This document shows positions 35,368-44,135 of a stretch of 64,000 nt of DNA, piece after piece. Positions within the stretch are counted from its first letter, which is position 1. Every line of letters starts with the position of its first letter. Source of the stretch: JBBSDP01 sp038240605 (GTDB taxonomy: Bacteria > Planctomycetota > Phycisphaerae > Tepidisphaerales > Tepidisphaeraceae). Where the stretch lies: the NCBI GenBank assembly GCA_038240605.1, contig JBBSDP010000023.1, forward strand, positions 10,318 through 74,317. The letters are read 5' to 3'. A program made the position numbers and the translations under genes. The notes beneath the pieces were generated by a model. That model saw nothing but the letters and a program-made list of their open reading frames with translations, did no database searches and had not been told where the DNA came from.

Positions 35368-35742
35368 ATGAGTAAGCCAATTTCCGCGTGGGAGAAGAAA
35401 GAGCAAGCGCGCCGTACCGCCGAACGTCGCCGGCAGAACGTCCGCCGCCTCGTGATCGGGGCGGTAACCCTTCTGACCTTCGCGGCCGCGGGCACCGTCG
35501 GATACGGCGAGTGGCGCGCTCAGCGCCCGGGTGCCGCCAGCCCTGCTGGAGCCGTGAACGCCGTTGCTGATGGTTCTGAATCGGCAACGGCCGCGCCCGT
35601 GGCAAAGACGCCAGTCCGAAGCAGCGTACTGAGCATGTCGACGCGCAGCTCCGGCGATTCCCTCCCGGCGCAGTTCGTTCCGAACAACCTGGATCAGGGC
35701 CCCGTCAGTGGCGGCCTGACGTTCGTGCCGCCGCAGCGGTAA
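35368..35742 (+). CDS. Small single-pass membrane protein, function unknown
   Basis: 124 residues. The start at 35368 (MSKPISAWEKKEQARRTAER) is fixed by AGGAGG about ten bases upstream. A strongly basic cytoplasmic N-terminus (~10-27) is followed by one membrane helix (~28-46, LVIGAVTLLTFAAAGTVGYG), then a low-complexity Ala/Ser/Pro outer region. The final part reads LPAQFVPNNLDQGPVSGGLT. I do not recognise it. A strong hairpin terminator follows. Confidence 0.7.
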   Translation: MSKPISAWEKKEQARRTAERRRQNVRRLVIGAVTLLTFAAAGTVGYGEWRAQRPGAASPAGAVNAVADGSESATAAPVAKTPVRSSVLSMSTRSSGDSLPAQFVPNNLDQGPVSGGLTFVPPQR

Positions 35743-35766
35743 CGCGCCCAGGCAATTTTTCGATTT

Positions 35767-35818
35767 GATCTCAGCGTTGAGATCCGAGTCCGGCGAGGAC
35801 TCGGATCGCTTTTCGTTT
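35767..35818 (+). terminator. Rho-independent terminator with overlapping upstream hairpin
   Basis: An 11-base perfect stem, GATCCGAGTCC (35781-35791) with GGACTCGGATC (35797-35807) around GGCGA, followed by a T-rich tail (35808-35818). A 7-base stem GATCTCA/TGAGATC with loop GCGT (35767-35784) shares four bases with it, so both cannot form fully at once. It lies between two convergent genes and could serve both. Confidence 0.8.
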
Positions 35819-37170
35819 CATTCCACGACGACCGGCTCAAGGCGCGGCGCGAGCAACTGAATGGCGGTGAACCCGATCAGGTAGGCCGATCCGGCGATCA
35901 CGAAGATCACCGTATAGTTCTGATGCGTGTAAAGGAGTATGTAGCCAGTGGTCGCGGAAAAAAGGGAGAAACCGAGATAGCCGAACGTCCCGCCCAGCCC
36001 GGCCACCGATCCGCATACCCGACGGGGGAACATATCGGAAACCAGCGTGTAGAGGTTGGAGGAAAATCCCTGGTGCGCCGCCATCGCAACCCCGACCAGC
36101 ACCGCCGCCGACCAAACGCCGGAAACATGTGAGGCGAACACGATCGGCGTTACGCAGCAGGCGCAGAGCAGCAGCGACGTCTTCCTCGCAGCATTCACGC
36201 TCCACCCTTTCTGGATCATTGCCGAGGAAAGCCCTCCGCCGAAAATGCTGCCGACGATGGCCATCGCGTAAGTAAGGGTCAGCGGCGCCACCCGCTGGGA
36301 AAGGGTCAGCTTGTGCTGATCGCTGAAAAATTTGGGCAGCCAGAACATGTAGAAGCCCCAGATCGGATCGGTTAGGAATTTCCCCAGCAGAAATGCCCAC
36401 GCCTGCGGATAGGTGAACAGTGAGATCCAGGAAACACGAGTGGCGGGTTCGGCGGCATCGCTGTTGATGTGCGCCAGCTCTGTCGCGGAGACGCGCGCGT
36501 GCTCGTGCGGCCGGCGGTAAATCGGAATCCAGAATATAACCCACAGGAAGCCGAGCGCGCCGGTGCCAAGAAACGCCGCCTGCCATCCAAACTGCACGGT
36601 CAGCCACCCGACAATCCCTGGCGCAAGAATCATTCCGACATTGCTGCCGGCGTTGACGAACCCCATCGCCAGCGCTCGCTCGCGGCGCGGGAACCACTCG
36701 GCAATCGTCTTAACCGCGGCCGGAAAACACGGTGACTCGCTCACGCCCAGTAGCGAACGGATGATGCCGAACTGGAGTCCGGTCCGGGCGACAGCGTGGA
36801 GCATCGACATGGCGCTCCAGGCGCACAACGCGACCGAATAGCCGATCCGCGTCCCAACCCGATCGAGCCAATCGCCCGATGCCGCCTGGCCCAGGGCGTA
36901 AGTGAAGGCAAAGGCGGCGTTGATCTTTCCGAGAGAAATGTCGCTGATGTGATATTGCTTCTGAAGATCCGGCCCGAGCAGCCCGATCACCAGGCGATCG
37001 ATATAGTTGATGGCGGTGCCGGAAAAGAGGAGCGCAACGATGATCCAGCGCATTGAACTCATGCCGCGGCTGCCGGCGCCCGCTGAGTATCCCAGCGGCA
37101 GAGATTCTGCTCGCGCAACAACTCCCGCGCGTACTGCCTCTTCCGGCATCAAACCGCTTCCATCCGCCAT
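35818..37170 (-). CDS. MFS transporter, anion:cation symporter (hexuronate/sugar-acid) type
   Basis: About 450 residues with twelve predicted membrane helices. GLLGPDLQKQYHISDISLGKI, the TM2-3 loop region GQAASGDWLDRVGTRIGYS (~104-122) and FPRRERALAMGFVNAGSNVG (~157-176) fit the ACS family of organic-anion/H+ symporters (hexuronates, glucarate, galactonate). Start is uncertain: I chose ATG 37170, but MSSMRWIIVALLF at 37062 begins right at the first helix, and the frame runs up to 37392. A sugar-acid substrate is a family inference. Confidence 0.85.
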   Translation of the reverse strand: MADGSGLMPEEAVRAGVVARAESLPLGYSAGAGSRGMSSMRWIIVALLFSGTAINYIDRLVIGLLGPDLQKQYHISDISLGKINAAFAFTYALGQAASGDWLDRVGTRIGYSVALCAWSAMSMLHAVARTGLQFGIIRSLLGVSESPCFPAAVKTIAEWFPRRERALAMGFVNAGSNVGMILAPGIVGWLTVQFGWQAAFLGTGALGFLWVIFWIPIYRRPHEHARVSATELAHINSDAAEPATRVSWISLFTYPQAWAFLLGKFLTDPIWGFYMFWLPKFFSDQHKLTLSQRVAPLTLTYAMAIVGSIFGGGLSSAMIQKGWSVNAARKTSLLLCACCVTPIVFASHVSGVWSAAVLVGVAMAAHQGFSSNLYTLVSDMFPRRVCGSVAGLGGTFGYLGFSLFSATTGYILLYTHQNYTVIFVIAGSAYLIGFTAIQLLAPRLEPVVVE

Positions 37171-37273
37171 GAAGTGAAATGATCCTGATCCCGACGTGCA
37201 AATCAACAGCGAGAACCTGCCGGCAGGTTTCCCGTCCACTTTCATGCGGACCGTAAATGGGGACGTCGTACGT

Positions 37274-40228
37274 TCAACCAACGGCGGCCGTGGCGAACTC
37301 GCGCGCCGCGCGCAGCGCATCGGGGAGTTTGGCGGGATCTTTCCCACCGGCCTGGGCCATCTGAGGCCGCCCTCCCCCACCTCCGCCGGCAACCTTCGCA
37401 GCTTGCTTGACCCAGTCGCCGGCCTTCAAGCCCTTGGCGATCAGATCGTCACTGACGACCGCGATGAAGGTCACCTTATCCCCGGCGGCAGCGGCGAGGA
37501 GGACGCCGTAGCTTGGGACTTTCTTTTTCAGCGAATCGATGACGGCGCGGATTTGATCGTCCGATGCGCCGGGGATCTCGCCAACGATCATCTTCCCCGG
37601 CCCAAGCGCAGCCGCCTGGGCGATGAGACTCGCTGCTACCGCTCCGGCATCGACGCCGGTCCCGGCCGACTCTTTCGCCTGCGCCTTCTGAAACGCCTTG
37701 TATCGCGCCTGCAACTGCGCCGACGCCGCCTGCGCCCGGCGCCGCGCCCGCAGCGGAAGATTGCCGCCCGCCGTCGCCTGGTTCAACGCCGCGATCTCTT
37801 TAGGAAGGTCGGCGTCGGGGGCTGCAATTGCACGTTGGATCTGCGCGTCCAGCTCGCCCGCGGCCGCGAGGGCCAGCCGCGCTGTTTCGCCCGTGTGGGC
37901 GACGATCCGGCGAATTCCCTTGCTCACGGATTCCTCCGCCATGACCGCGAAGCCTCCGGCTTGCACGCTATTGCTCAGATGCGTCCCGCCGCAGAACTCA
38001 ATCGAGAACTTCCGCCATTCGGCGTTGCCCGGATCGGCAAGCAGCTTCTCGACCGGCACGCCGACCGAAACCACGCGAACCATCGGCGGATATTTCTCGC
38101 CGAAGACCGCACGCAGACCGTTGATCTTCAGCGTCTGCTCCTGCGGCGCGACCTGCGCGAAGACAGGCAACTCCCTGGCGACCGCCTCGCCGACCAGCGA
38201 CTCGACACGACCGACCTCTTCATCCGTCACCGACCGCTCGTGCGAAAAGTCAAAGCGTAGCTTTTCGGGGTCGACCAGCGATCCTTTCTGTTGCACGCCT
38301 TCGCCCAGCACTTCCCGCAGCGCCCAGTTGGCGATATGCGTCGCGGTATGGTTCTCCTCGGTCCGTCGCCGCGAGGGCGCGACCGTAGCGGTCACCGCGT
38401 CGCCGGCCCGCACGCGGCCGGAGCGGATGCGGCCAATGTGCAGCACGTGCGCCGCGACGACCTTCGTCGACATGACGTCGAAGACCGCGCCGCCGCTGCC
38501 GCGCAGCTCGCCGGTGTCGCCAACCTGACCGCCCATCTCGGCATAAAAGTTGGTGCGGTCCAGGATCACCGCCAGCTCTTCATCTTCCAGGACGTCGGCG
38601 GGGGAGAGCCCCAGATCGTCGCCGTTCCAGATCGCCATCACGCGCGCCTCGATGGGATCGTGGGAATACCTGGCCTGATCGTCGGTCGGCGTGACGCCCG
38701 CATCGGCCAGCGCGACCAGCGTGTCGGGCGGGAGATTTACGAGCGAAGACTGCTCTCCCTTCCCGCCGGAGCGGGCGCGCTCCTTGGCCGCTTCCATCAG
38801 GCGTTCATATCCCTCGATATCGACGCTCATGCCACGCTCCTCGGCCATGATGCGCGTGAGGTCGATGGGAAAGCCGTAGGTGTCGTGGAGCTTGAACGCG
38901 GCTTCGGCGGGAATCATCCCGCCCGGTTCAATTGAAAGGACTTTCCCCTGATGCGAGGCCAGGTTTGTTGTGAAGTTCGGACGAGGGGAAGTGCCGTTTC
39001 GATCGCCCAGCGTTGACACTCGAACCCTGTCGACCGCCTGTTCAAACAATTCGATGCCACGATCGAGCGTTCGGCCGAAGGAAACCTCTTCGTCTCCAAC
39101 GATCTCCTCGACACGCCGGGGATTGCTCTTGAGCTCGGGAAATGCGCCACCCATCGAATCGACGATCACCGGCACGAGCCGGTGCATGAACGGCTCGCGC
39201 AGGCCAAGCTGCTGGCGGCCGAAGCGCGCCGCCCGGCGGAGGATTCGGCGCAGGACGTATCCACGACCCTCGTTGCTGGGAACGGCGCCGTCGGTGAGCG
39301 CGAAAGTCAGGCAGCGAACGTGGTCCGCGATCACCCGAAACGCGATGTCGCTTCGAAGCTGCGGGTTGGCGGCCTCGGCTTCGGGATCGACCGAGTTGCC
39401 CTTCGTAAACTGTCCGCCGTACGAGATGCCGCTGAACGATTTGAGTTGCTCGAAGATCGGCGCCCACAGGTCGATCGCGTAGTTGTCGTGCTTATCCTGA
39501 AGGACCTGGCAGATGCGCTCGAAACCCATCCCCGTGTCAACGTGCTGCGCGGGCAATGGCGTGAGTCGGCCGGCGGCGTCGCGATTGTACTGGATGAAGA
39601 CGAGGTTCCAGATCTCCATCACGCGCGGGTCTTCGCCATTTACGTCGTTGCCGCCGGTCTTGCCGGGCGTGCGGTCGATGTAGATTTCGGTGCACGGGCC
39701 GCACGGGCCGGTATCGCCCATCTCCCAGAAATTGTCCTTACCGAAATAATGGATGTGGTCGTCGGGCAGACCGGCCACTTGTTTCCAGATTTCCGCCGCA
39801 TCGGTGTCGCGCGGAATGCCGGCCGCTTCGTTTCCCTCGAAACAGGAGACGTGCAGCCGGCTCGGATCGAGCTTCCAGACCTGGGTGAGCAGTTCCCACG
39901 CCATCCCGATCGCGCCCTCCTTGAAGTAATCGCCAAAGCTCCAGTTCCCCAGCATCTCGAAGAACGTGTGATGGCGGCGCGACCGGCCGACGTCGTCGAG
40001 GTCGTTGTGCTTGCCGCCGGCACGAATGCACTTTTGCGTGTTGGCGGCACGGGTGTACGCGCGCCGCTCGGTGCCGAGGAAGATAGGCTTGAACTGGTTC
40101 ATCCCCGCGTTGGTGAACAGGAGCGTGGGATCATCGTGGGGGACCACCGGGGAACTGGGCACAAACGTGTGGCCGTGCCGCTGCACGAAAAAGTCGACGA
40201 ACTGCTGGCGGATCTGGTCTGAGGTCAT
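37274..40228 (-). CDS. alaS: Alanyl-tRNA synthetase
   Basis: 984 residues, full length. Class II motif 1 region FTNAGMNQFKPIFLG and TRAANTQKCIRAGGKHNDLD, motif 2 RHHTFFEMLGNWSFGDYFK, motif 3 GRGYVLRRILRRAARFG. The editing domain has the zinc-site motifs HTATHIANWALREVLG and FCGGTHLSNS. The C-terminal DHHA1-like domain ends in GGGGGRPQMAQAGGKDPAKL. Between ELFEQAVDR and AAFKLHDTYGFPID is an insertion of roughly 30 residues that I do not recall from other AlaS proteins; it is in frame. Confidence 0.97.
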   Translation of the reverse strand: MTSDQIRQQFVDFFVQRHGHTFVPSSPVVPHDDPTLLFTNAGMNQFKPIFLGTERRAYTRAANTQKCIRAGGKHNDLDDVGRSRRHHTFFEMLGNWSFGDYFKEGAIGMAWELLTQVWKLDPSRLHVSCFEGNEAAGIPRDTDAAEIWKQVAGLPDDHIHYFGKDNFWEMGDTGPCGPCTEIYIDRTPGKTGGNDVNGEDPRVMEIWNLVFIQYNRDAAGRLTPLPAQHVDTGMGFERICQVLQDKHDNYAIDLWAPIFEQLKSFSGISYGGQFTKGNSVDPEAEAANPQLRSDIAFRVIADHVRCLTFALTDGAVPSNEGRGYVLRRILRRAARFGRQQLGLREPFMHRLVPVIVDSMGGAFPELKSNPRRVEEIVGDEEVSFGRTLDRGIELFEQAVDRVRVSTLGDRNGTSPRPNFTTNLASHQGKVLSIEPGGMIPAEAAFKLHDTYGFPIDLTRIMAEERGMSVDIEGYERLMEAAKERARSGGKGEQSSLVNLPPDTLVALADAGVTPTDDQARYSHDPIEARVMAIWNGDDLGLSPADVLEDEELAVILDRTNFYAEMGGQVGDTGELRGSGGAVFDVMSTKVVAAHVLHIGRIRSGRVRAGDAVTATVAPSRRRTEENHTATHIANWALREVLGEGVQQKGSLVDPEKLRFDFSHERSVTDEEVGRVESLVGEAVARELPVFAQVAPQEQTLKINGLRAVFGEKYPPMVRVVSVGVPVEKLLADPGNAEWRKFSIEFCGGTHLSNSVQAGGFAVMAEESVSKGIRRIVAHTGETARLALAAAGELDAQIQRAIAAPDADLPKEIAALNQATAGGNLPLRARRRAQAASAQLQARYKAFQKAQAKESAGTGVDAGAVAASLIAQAAALGPGKMIVGEIPGASDDQIRAVIDSLKKKVPSYGVLLAAAAGDKVTFIAVVSDDLIAKGLKAGDWVKQAAKVAGGGGGGRPQMAQAGGKDPAKLPDALRAAREFATAAVG

Positions 40229-40292
40229 GAAGCTCGCTGCAAGAAAAGTCCCGGATTATTGACGATCGCGGCAGCAGCTTCAAGAATACAGA

Positions 40293-41771
40293 TCAATTTC
40301 CAGCCGCGACCGCGTCGGTCTTGGGTTGGATCCATTTTGGCGTGCACGCTTCGGGGGCGGTGTCGTTCAGGATCGATTGAAGGTCCGCGACGGAAGTGAC
40401 CGGTTTGCCGGCCAAAGCCGTCAGGATCGCGCCCTGGCGAGCGCCCTCCTTCAGAAACGGACTCTTGGAATCGATGCCCAGGACCATCAGGCCGGCGGGC
40501 GGGCGGGGTGCGCCGCCGAAGTCCCAGTTGGCGGGAATCGGACCGAGCAGCACGCCGTGCCAGCGGAACCGCTGGTTCTCCCGCGTGACCGTGGCGTTGG
40601 AGGCATCGCGCCGGCGAAGCTTGATCCCCACAGAGCGCGTCTTGCCCTGGCGCAGCACCGTGGCGGGAATTCGCGAATCGATCGACGCTTCACCGACCAG
40701 GCGAACAAAATGATCGCCGTCGCGCACGGACTGACCGTTGAACACCGTGACCACGTCGCCGGCCAGGAGCTCGCCCGATGACGGCGAATCTTTCTCGATC
40801 AGGTCGATCCGTGCACCGCCCTCGCCGCTGATCCCCGCCTCACGGCGTTCGCGCGGGGTGGGGGAAACGACCTTCACACCGAGATAGCCGTACGTCACTT
40901 CCCGACCCTGTTTCAAGCTGTCGATCACCCGCAGGACGCGCGGCGTGATCGGCAGCGCAAAGCCAATGCCGTTGGTCTGTTTCTGGGGCAGGATGACGGC
41001 GGTGTTGATGCCGATCACTTCGCCGTTCAGGTTGAACAAGGGCCCGCCGGAGTTACCGGGATTGATCTGCGCGGTCGTCTGAATCAGGTCGATGTAAAGA
41101 CGGTCTTCCTTGCTGGAGAGCTTGGGCAGCGAACGTCCGGTCGCGCTGACGACGCCGACGCTGGCGCACATTTCCCCGTCGCCGGAGAAGCCGAACGGAT
41201 TGCCCATGGCGATCGACCATTGGCCGCGATGGACCGATTCACTATTGGCAAATCGAACGACCGGCAGGTTAGATGCCGGGACCTTCAGCACCGCGATATC
41301 CGCGCGCGGATCGGAGGCGACGACGATCGCGGGAAAAACCCTGCGATCGTCGGTGGTGATCCACAATTGTTCGGCGTGGGCGATGACGTGATCGTTGGTG
41401 ACGATGTACCCGTCGGCGTCGACGATGAAGCCTGTGCCAACGGTCCGATCGACCGAATCGAGCATGGCGGAAAGTCGCTGGCCGTTCAGCTCATCGCTGC
41501 GCAGCGCCCCATCGGCCTCCACGGTGCATTCAGTTGCGGAAATGGCCACGACCGCCGGCGCAACTTTCCGCGAGACGATCTCGAAATGCTTTTCGAGATC
41601 GACAGCGCCGAAGTTGTCGTCGATGTTGATGCCGGCTGAGGCGGCAATGGGGCCGGCCCTGGCATTGTCCGCCGGGGCGAGCCCCAACGAACTGCAGGAG
41701 GCCAGCAGGCCGGAAAAACCGATGAGTGCAACAGCGCCCCCGCGCGTGTTGCGCAAAACGCGACTGCCCAT
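40293..41771 (-). CDS. HtrA/DegP-type serine protease lipoprotein with PDZ domains
   Basis: 492 residues from the ATG at 41771 (MGSRVLRNTRGGAVALIGFS), giving a signal with lipobox LLASC; the longer frame to 41912 is not needed. Trypsin-like triad: His in IVTNDHVIAHAEQ, Asp in SDPRADIAVLKVPA and Ser in INPGNSGGPLFNLNGEVIG. A first PDZ domain follows (~270-365, YGYLGVKVVSPTPRERR) and a second, more diverged one lies near the C-terminus (LMVLGIDSKSPFLKEGARQG). Expected to be an envelope-anchored quality-control protease. It is downstream of recA on the same strand but separated by 357 bases. Confidence 0.93.
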   Translation of the reverse strand: MGSRVLRNTRGGAVALIGFSGLLASCSSLGLAPADNARAGPIAASAGINIDDNFGAVDLEKHFEIVSRKVAPAVVAISATECTVEADGALRSDELNGQRLSAMLDSVDRTVGTGFIVDADGYIVTNDHVIAHAEQLWITTDDRRVFPAIVVASDPRADIAVLKVPASNLPVVRFANSESVHRGQWSIAMGNPFGFSGDGEMCASVGVVSATGRSLPKLSSKEDRLYIDLIQTTAQINPGNSGGPLFNLNGEVIGINTAVILPQKQTNGIGFALPITPRVLRVIDSLKQGREVTYGYLGVKVVSPTPRERREAGISGEGGARIDLIEKDSPSSGELLAGDVVTVFNGQSVRDGDHFVRLVGEASIDSRIPATVLRQGKTRSVGIKLRRRDASNATVTRENQRFRWHGVLLGPIPANWDFGGAPRPPAGLMVLGIDSKSPFLKEGARQGAILTALAGKPVTSVADLQSILNDTAPEACTPKWIQPKTDAVAAGN

Positions 41772-42128
41772 TCTGTAGACCCCGAACGAGGAACCCCACA
41801 TAGCCGCGGACGGCTTTGCAAGCCCGCCTACGGGCGCTCTGGCAAACTTCACCAGAACGCGCGTCGATCCAGAGATGCCCTCCGGCGCAGTTCGCCGGAT
41901 CCCCAAATGCAACGCTTCATCCGTGACTAAGCAATTGCCGCGCCGAGATCATCCTGTCGGCGTGCCGCCCTGCCGCAAAGGCCAGGGCGCAAAGCAATTG
42001 CCGGTTGATCCACTCTTTTCAGTTTCTTTCCAGGGGCCAAGCCTGCTCGGTGCGTTAGCACGACGGGCAGCACCGGGACCCATGCACAATCGTTAGGCAA
42101 GTCGCATCGAACGCGATTGACGATACCA
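41772..42128. other. Intergenic region of 357 bases between recA and htrA-like gene
   Basis: No gene seen. It contains a direct repeat AAGCAATTGCCG at 41929-41940 and 41992-42003 and a small hairpin GCCCTG...CAGGGC at about 41968-41989. It must hold the htrA-like promoter. Confidence 0.5.
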
Positions 42129-43271
42129 CTAAACCGCGCCAACCGGTTCGGGTGTTTCCACGGCCTTTTCCTGTTCCTGCTTGGCCTTCAGCAGGCCTTT
42201 GCTTTCCAGGACCGCCGTCCTGATCTCATCGGCCAAATCTTTATTGGACAAGAGAAATTGCTTGGCATTTTCCCGACCCTGACCGAGCCGGGTCGACTTG
42301 TAGTTGTACCAGGCGCCTGATTTCTCGACAACGTTTACGAGTGCCGCCAAGTCAAGCAAATCTCCTTCGTAGCTGATACCGCGGTCGAACATGATGTCGA
42401 ATTCAGCATCACGGAACGGGGGGGCGATTTTGTTTTTTACGACGCGGGCTCGCGTGCGGTTCCCGACCGAAACTTCCCCGTCCTTGATCGTACTCGTACG
42501 GCGGACGTCGATGCGGATCGATGCGTAGAACTTCAGCGCCCGCCCGCCCGGCGTGGTCTCGGGATTGCCGAACATCACGCCGATCTTCTCGCGGATCTGG
42601 TTGATGAAGATGACGGTCGTTCGGCTCTTGGCAATGGCCGCCGTCAACTTGCGCAACGCCTGGCTCATCAGGCGGGCCTGAAGACCGACGTGGCTGTCTC
42701 CCATCTCTCCCTCGATTTCGGCTCGGGGAATGAGCGCGGCGACGGAGTCGATCACGATCACGTCGACCGCGTTGGATCGAACCAGCAATTCGCAGATTTC
42801 CAGTGCCTGCTCGCCGGTATCCGGCTGGGAGACGAGGAGGTCGTCGAGCTTGACGCCCAGGCGCTTCGCCCAGGAAGGGTCCAGGGCATGCTCGGCATCG
42901 ATAAACGCGGCGACGCCGCCAGCCTGTTGGGCACTGGCGATGATGTGCAGCGTGAGCGTGGTTTTACCGCTGGATTCGGGGCCGAAGATTTCGATCACGC
43001 GGCCGCGCGGCACGCCCGCGCCACCGAGGGCGATATCGAGGCTGAGGCTCCCCGTCGCGATCCCTTCGATCGTGTACGGCGCATCGCCGTCCAGCTTCAT
43101 CACCGCCCCCTTGCCGAACTGCTTTTCGATCTGCTGAACGGCTCGATTGAGGGCCGAATCACGCGAGGCATCGCGCGCGGCATCCCGCCCGGGCGATTGG
43201 GGTTCGCGCGGAACGATGACGGTCTTCGAGTCCTTTTCCGCTTTTTCCGCTTTTTCGGGGAAACGGGCCAT
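42129..43271 (-). CDS. recA: Recombinase RecA
   Basis: 380 residues. The start at 43271 (MARFPEKAEKAEKDSKTVIV) is set by AAGGAG about six bases upstream. Walker A GPESSGKTTL (~112-121), Walker B VIVIDSVAALIPRAE (~186-200), L2-loop region TTVIFINQIREKIGVMFGNP (~235-254) and the GGRALKFYASIRIDVRR segment are all canonical. Before the usual RecA start (ALNRAVQQIEKQFGKGAVM) it has a charged extension of about 38 residues rich in Lys, Glu, Arg and Asp. The C-terminus is acidic (EQEKAVETPEPV) as in other RecA proteins. Confidence 0.97.
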   Translation of the reverse strand: MARFPEKAEKAEKDSKTVIVPREPQSPGRDAARDASRDSALNRAVQQIEKQFGKGAVMKLDGDAPYTIEGIATGSLSLDIALGGAGVPRGRVIEIFGPESSGKTTLTLHIIASAQQAGGVAAFIDAEHALDPSWAKRLGVKLDDLLVSQPDTGEQALEICELLVRSNAVDVIVIDSVAALIPRAEIEGEMGDSHVGLQARLMSQALRKLTAAIAKSRTTVIFINQIREKIGVMFGNPETTPGGRALKFYASIRIDVRRTSTIKDGEVSVGNRTRARVVKNKIAPPFRDAEFDIMFDRGISYEGDLLDLAALVNVVEKSGAWYNYKSTRLGQGRENAKQFLLSNKDLADEIRTAVLESKGLLKAKQEQEKAVETPEPVGAV

Positions 43272-43469
43272 GACATGCTCCTTACCGCCGGGTATCTGGG
43301 TCAGCCGGCGTATGTGCGGTGACTTGGGTGCGACCGAACCGCTCACATGAACGGCCATCGCAACTGAACTCGACGGAAGTCACCGTACCGTCCCTGCTCA
43401 GTGTTTGGTTGATGTTAGCTTCGATATTCGACAGACGCAAGAACCATTCGTGAGAAATTTTTGATCGGA

Positions 43470-43871
43470 TCACCAGATTGTCGGAACCCCCGATCCTTGA
43501 ATTTGGCGATCGGCTGTAAACAGGGGGAGGCCGGCGTGCAGAGCTGTTGCCGCGATCATTCGATCGGGCATGTCAGGCACGAACTTCCGCTCGATCCGTT
43601 TCATCGACTCCGCGGCCAATGAGTTGAAGGGTAGCTCGACAAGCCCGCCATGCGGCCGCCGCAGTGCGAAAAGCAGTCGGCTCAACGTACCCGATGCCAC
43701 ACGCCCCTTTTCTTCAAGATAGACGATTTCGGCGAGAGTTATAGCAGAGATGTAGAGTGGCCTTGTTGATCCCAACGCGCCCTTGATCGCCCTCCGCGCC
43801 GAAGCTGAAAGTAGAGGGGATTGTTCCAGGTACCAGATGGCCGCGTGTGTATCCAGCACGACCGAATTCAT
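43470..43871 (-). CDS. PIN-domain toxin (VapC-type)
   Basis: 133 residues. PIN nuclease acidic residues: Asp in VVLDTHAAIWYL (D7), Glu in ISAITLAEIVYLEEKGR (~41-57), Asp in VPDMPDRMIAATALHAGLPL (~98-117) and Asp in FTADRQIQ (~118-125). Such toxins cleave RNA. The start overlaps the stop of the upstream antitoxin gene in an ATGA junction (43868-43871), the usual vapBC arrangement. Sits just downstream of its antitoxin and upstream of recA on the same strand. Confidence 0.9.
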   Translation of the reverse strand: MNSVVLDTHAAIWYLEQSPLLSASARRAIKGALGSTRPLYISAITLAEIVYLEEKGRVASGTLSRLLFALRRPHGGLVELPFNSLAAESMKRIERKFVPDMPDRMIAATALHAGLPLFTADRQIQGSGVPTIW

Positions 43872-44095
43872 TCAGGAAATTCCCGGGGCGCATTTTTCCA
43901 GGCCTCGCGACGTGCCGCCTTGAACTCTTCAAGCGTCAGGTTTGATGGGATATCAGCCAGCATCCCTTCCGGATCGTGCAGGGGCACATCGTTGGCCGCC
44001 TTGTTCGCGATGAACTCAGCAAAGTCCAGGATCTCCATTTGACGCTCAGGAGGAAGGTGCGCTACCTTCTCAATCAATTTTTCAGTCAAAGTCAT
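43868..44095 (-). CDS. Antitoxin partner (DUF2281/VapB-like)
   Basis: 75 residues: MTLTEKLIEKVAHLPPERQM, EILDFAEFIANKA, then an acidic/aromatic tail (EEFKAARREAWKNAPREFPE) of the type that wraps around PIN toxins. The leading helix pair matches DUF2281-like antitoxins. Translational overlap with the PIN gene supports the pairing. The DNA-binding role of the N-terminus is inferred. Confidence 0.8.
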   Translation of the reverse strand: MTLTEKLIEKVAHLPPERQMEILDFAEFIANKAANDVPLHDPEGMLADIPSNLTLEEFKAARREAWKNAPREFPE

Positions 44096-44135
44096 GCCAT
44101 CACCTGTCCTGATTATACCACCTCGCGGTGCACCA

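Noticed and set aside
43430..43470. Possible SOS box upstream of recA (GAAC...GTGA)
   Set aside because: Spacing and second half do not match a GAAC-N4-GTTC-type LexA site; no second supporting copy was seen.
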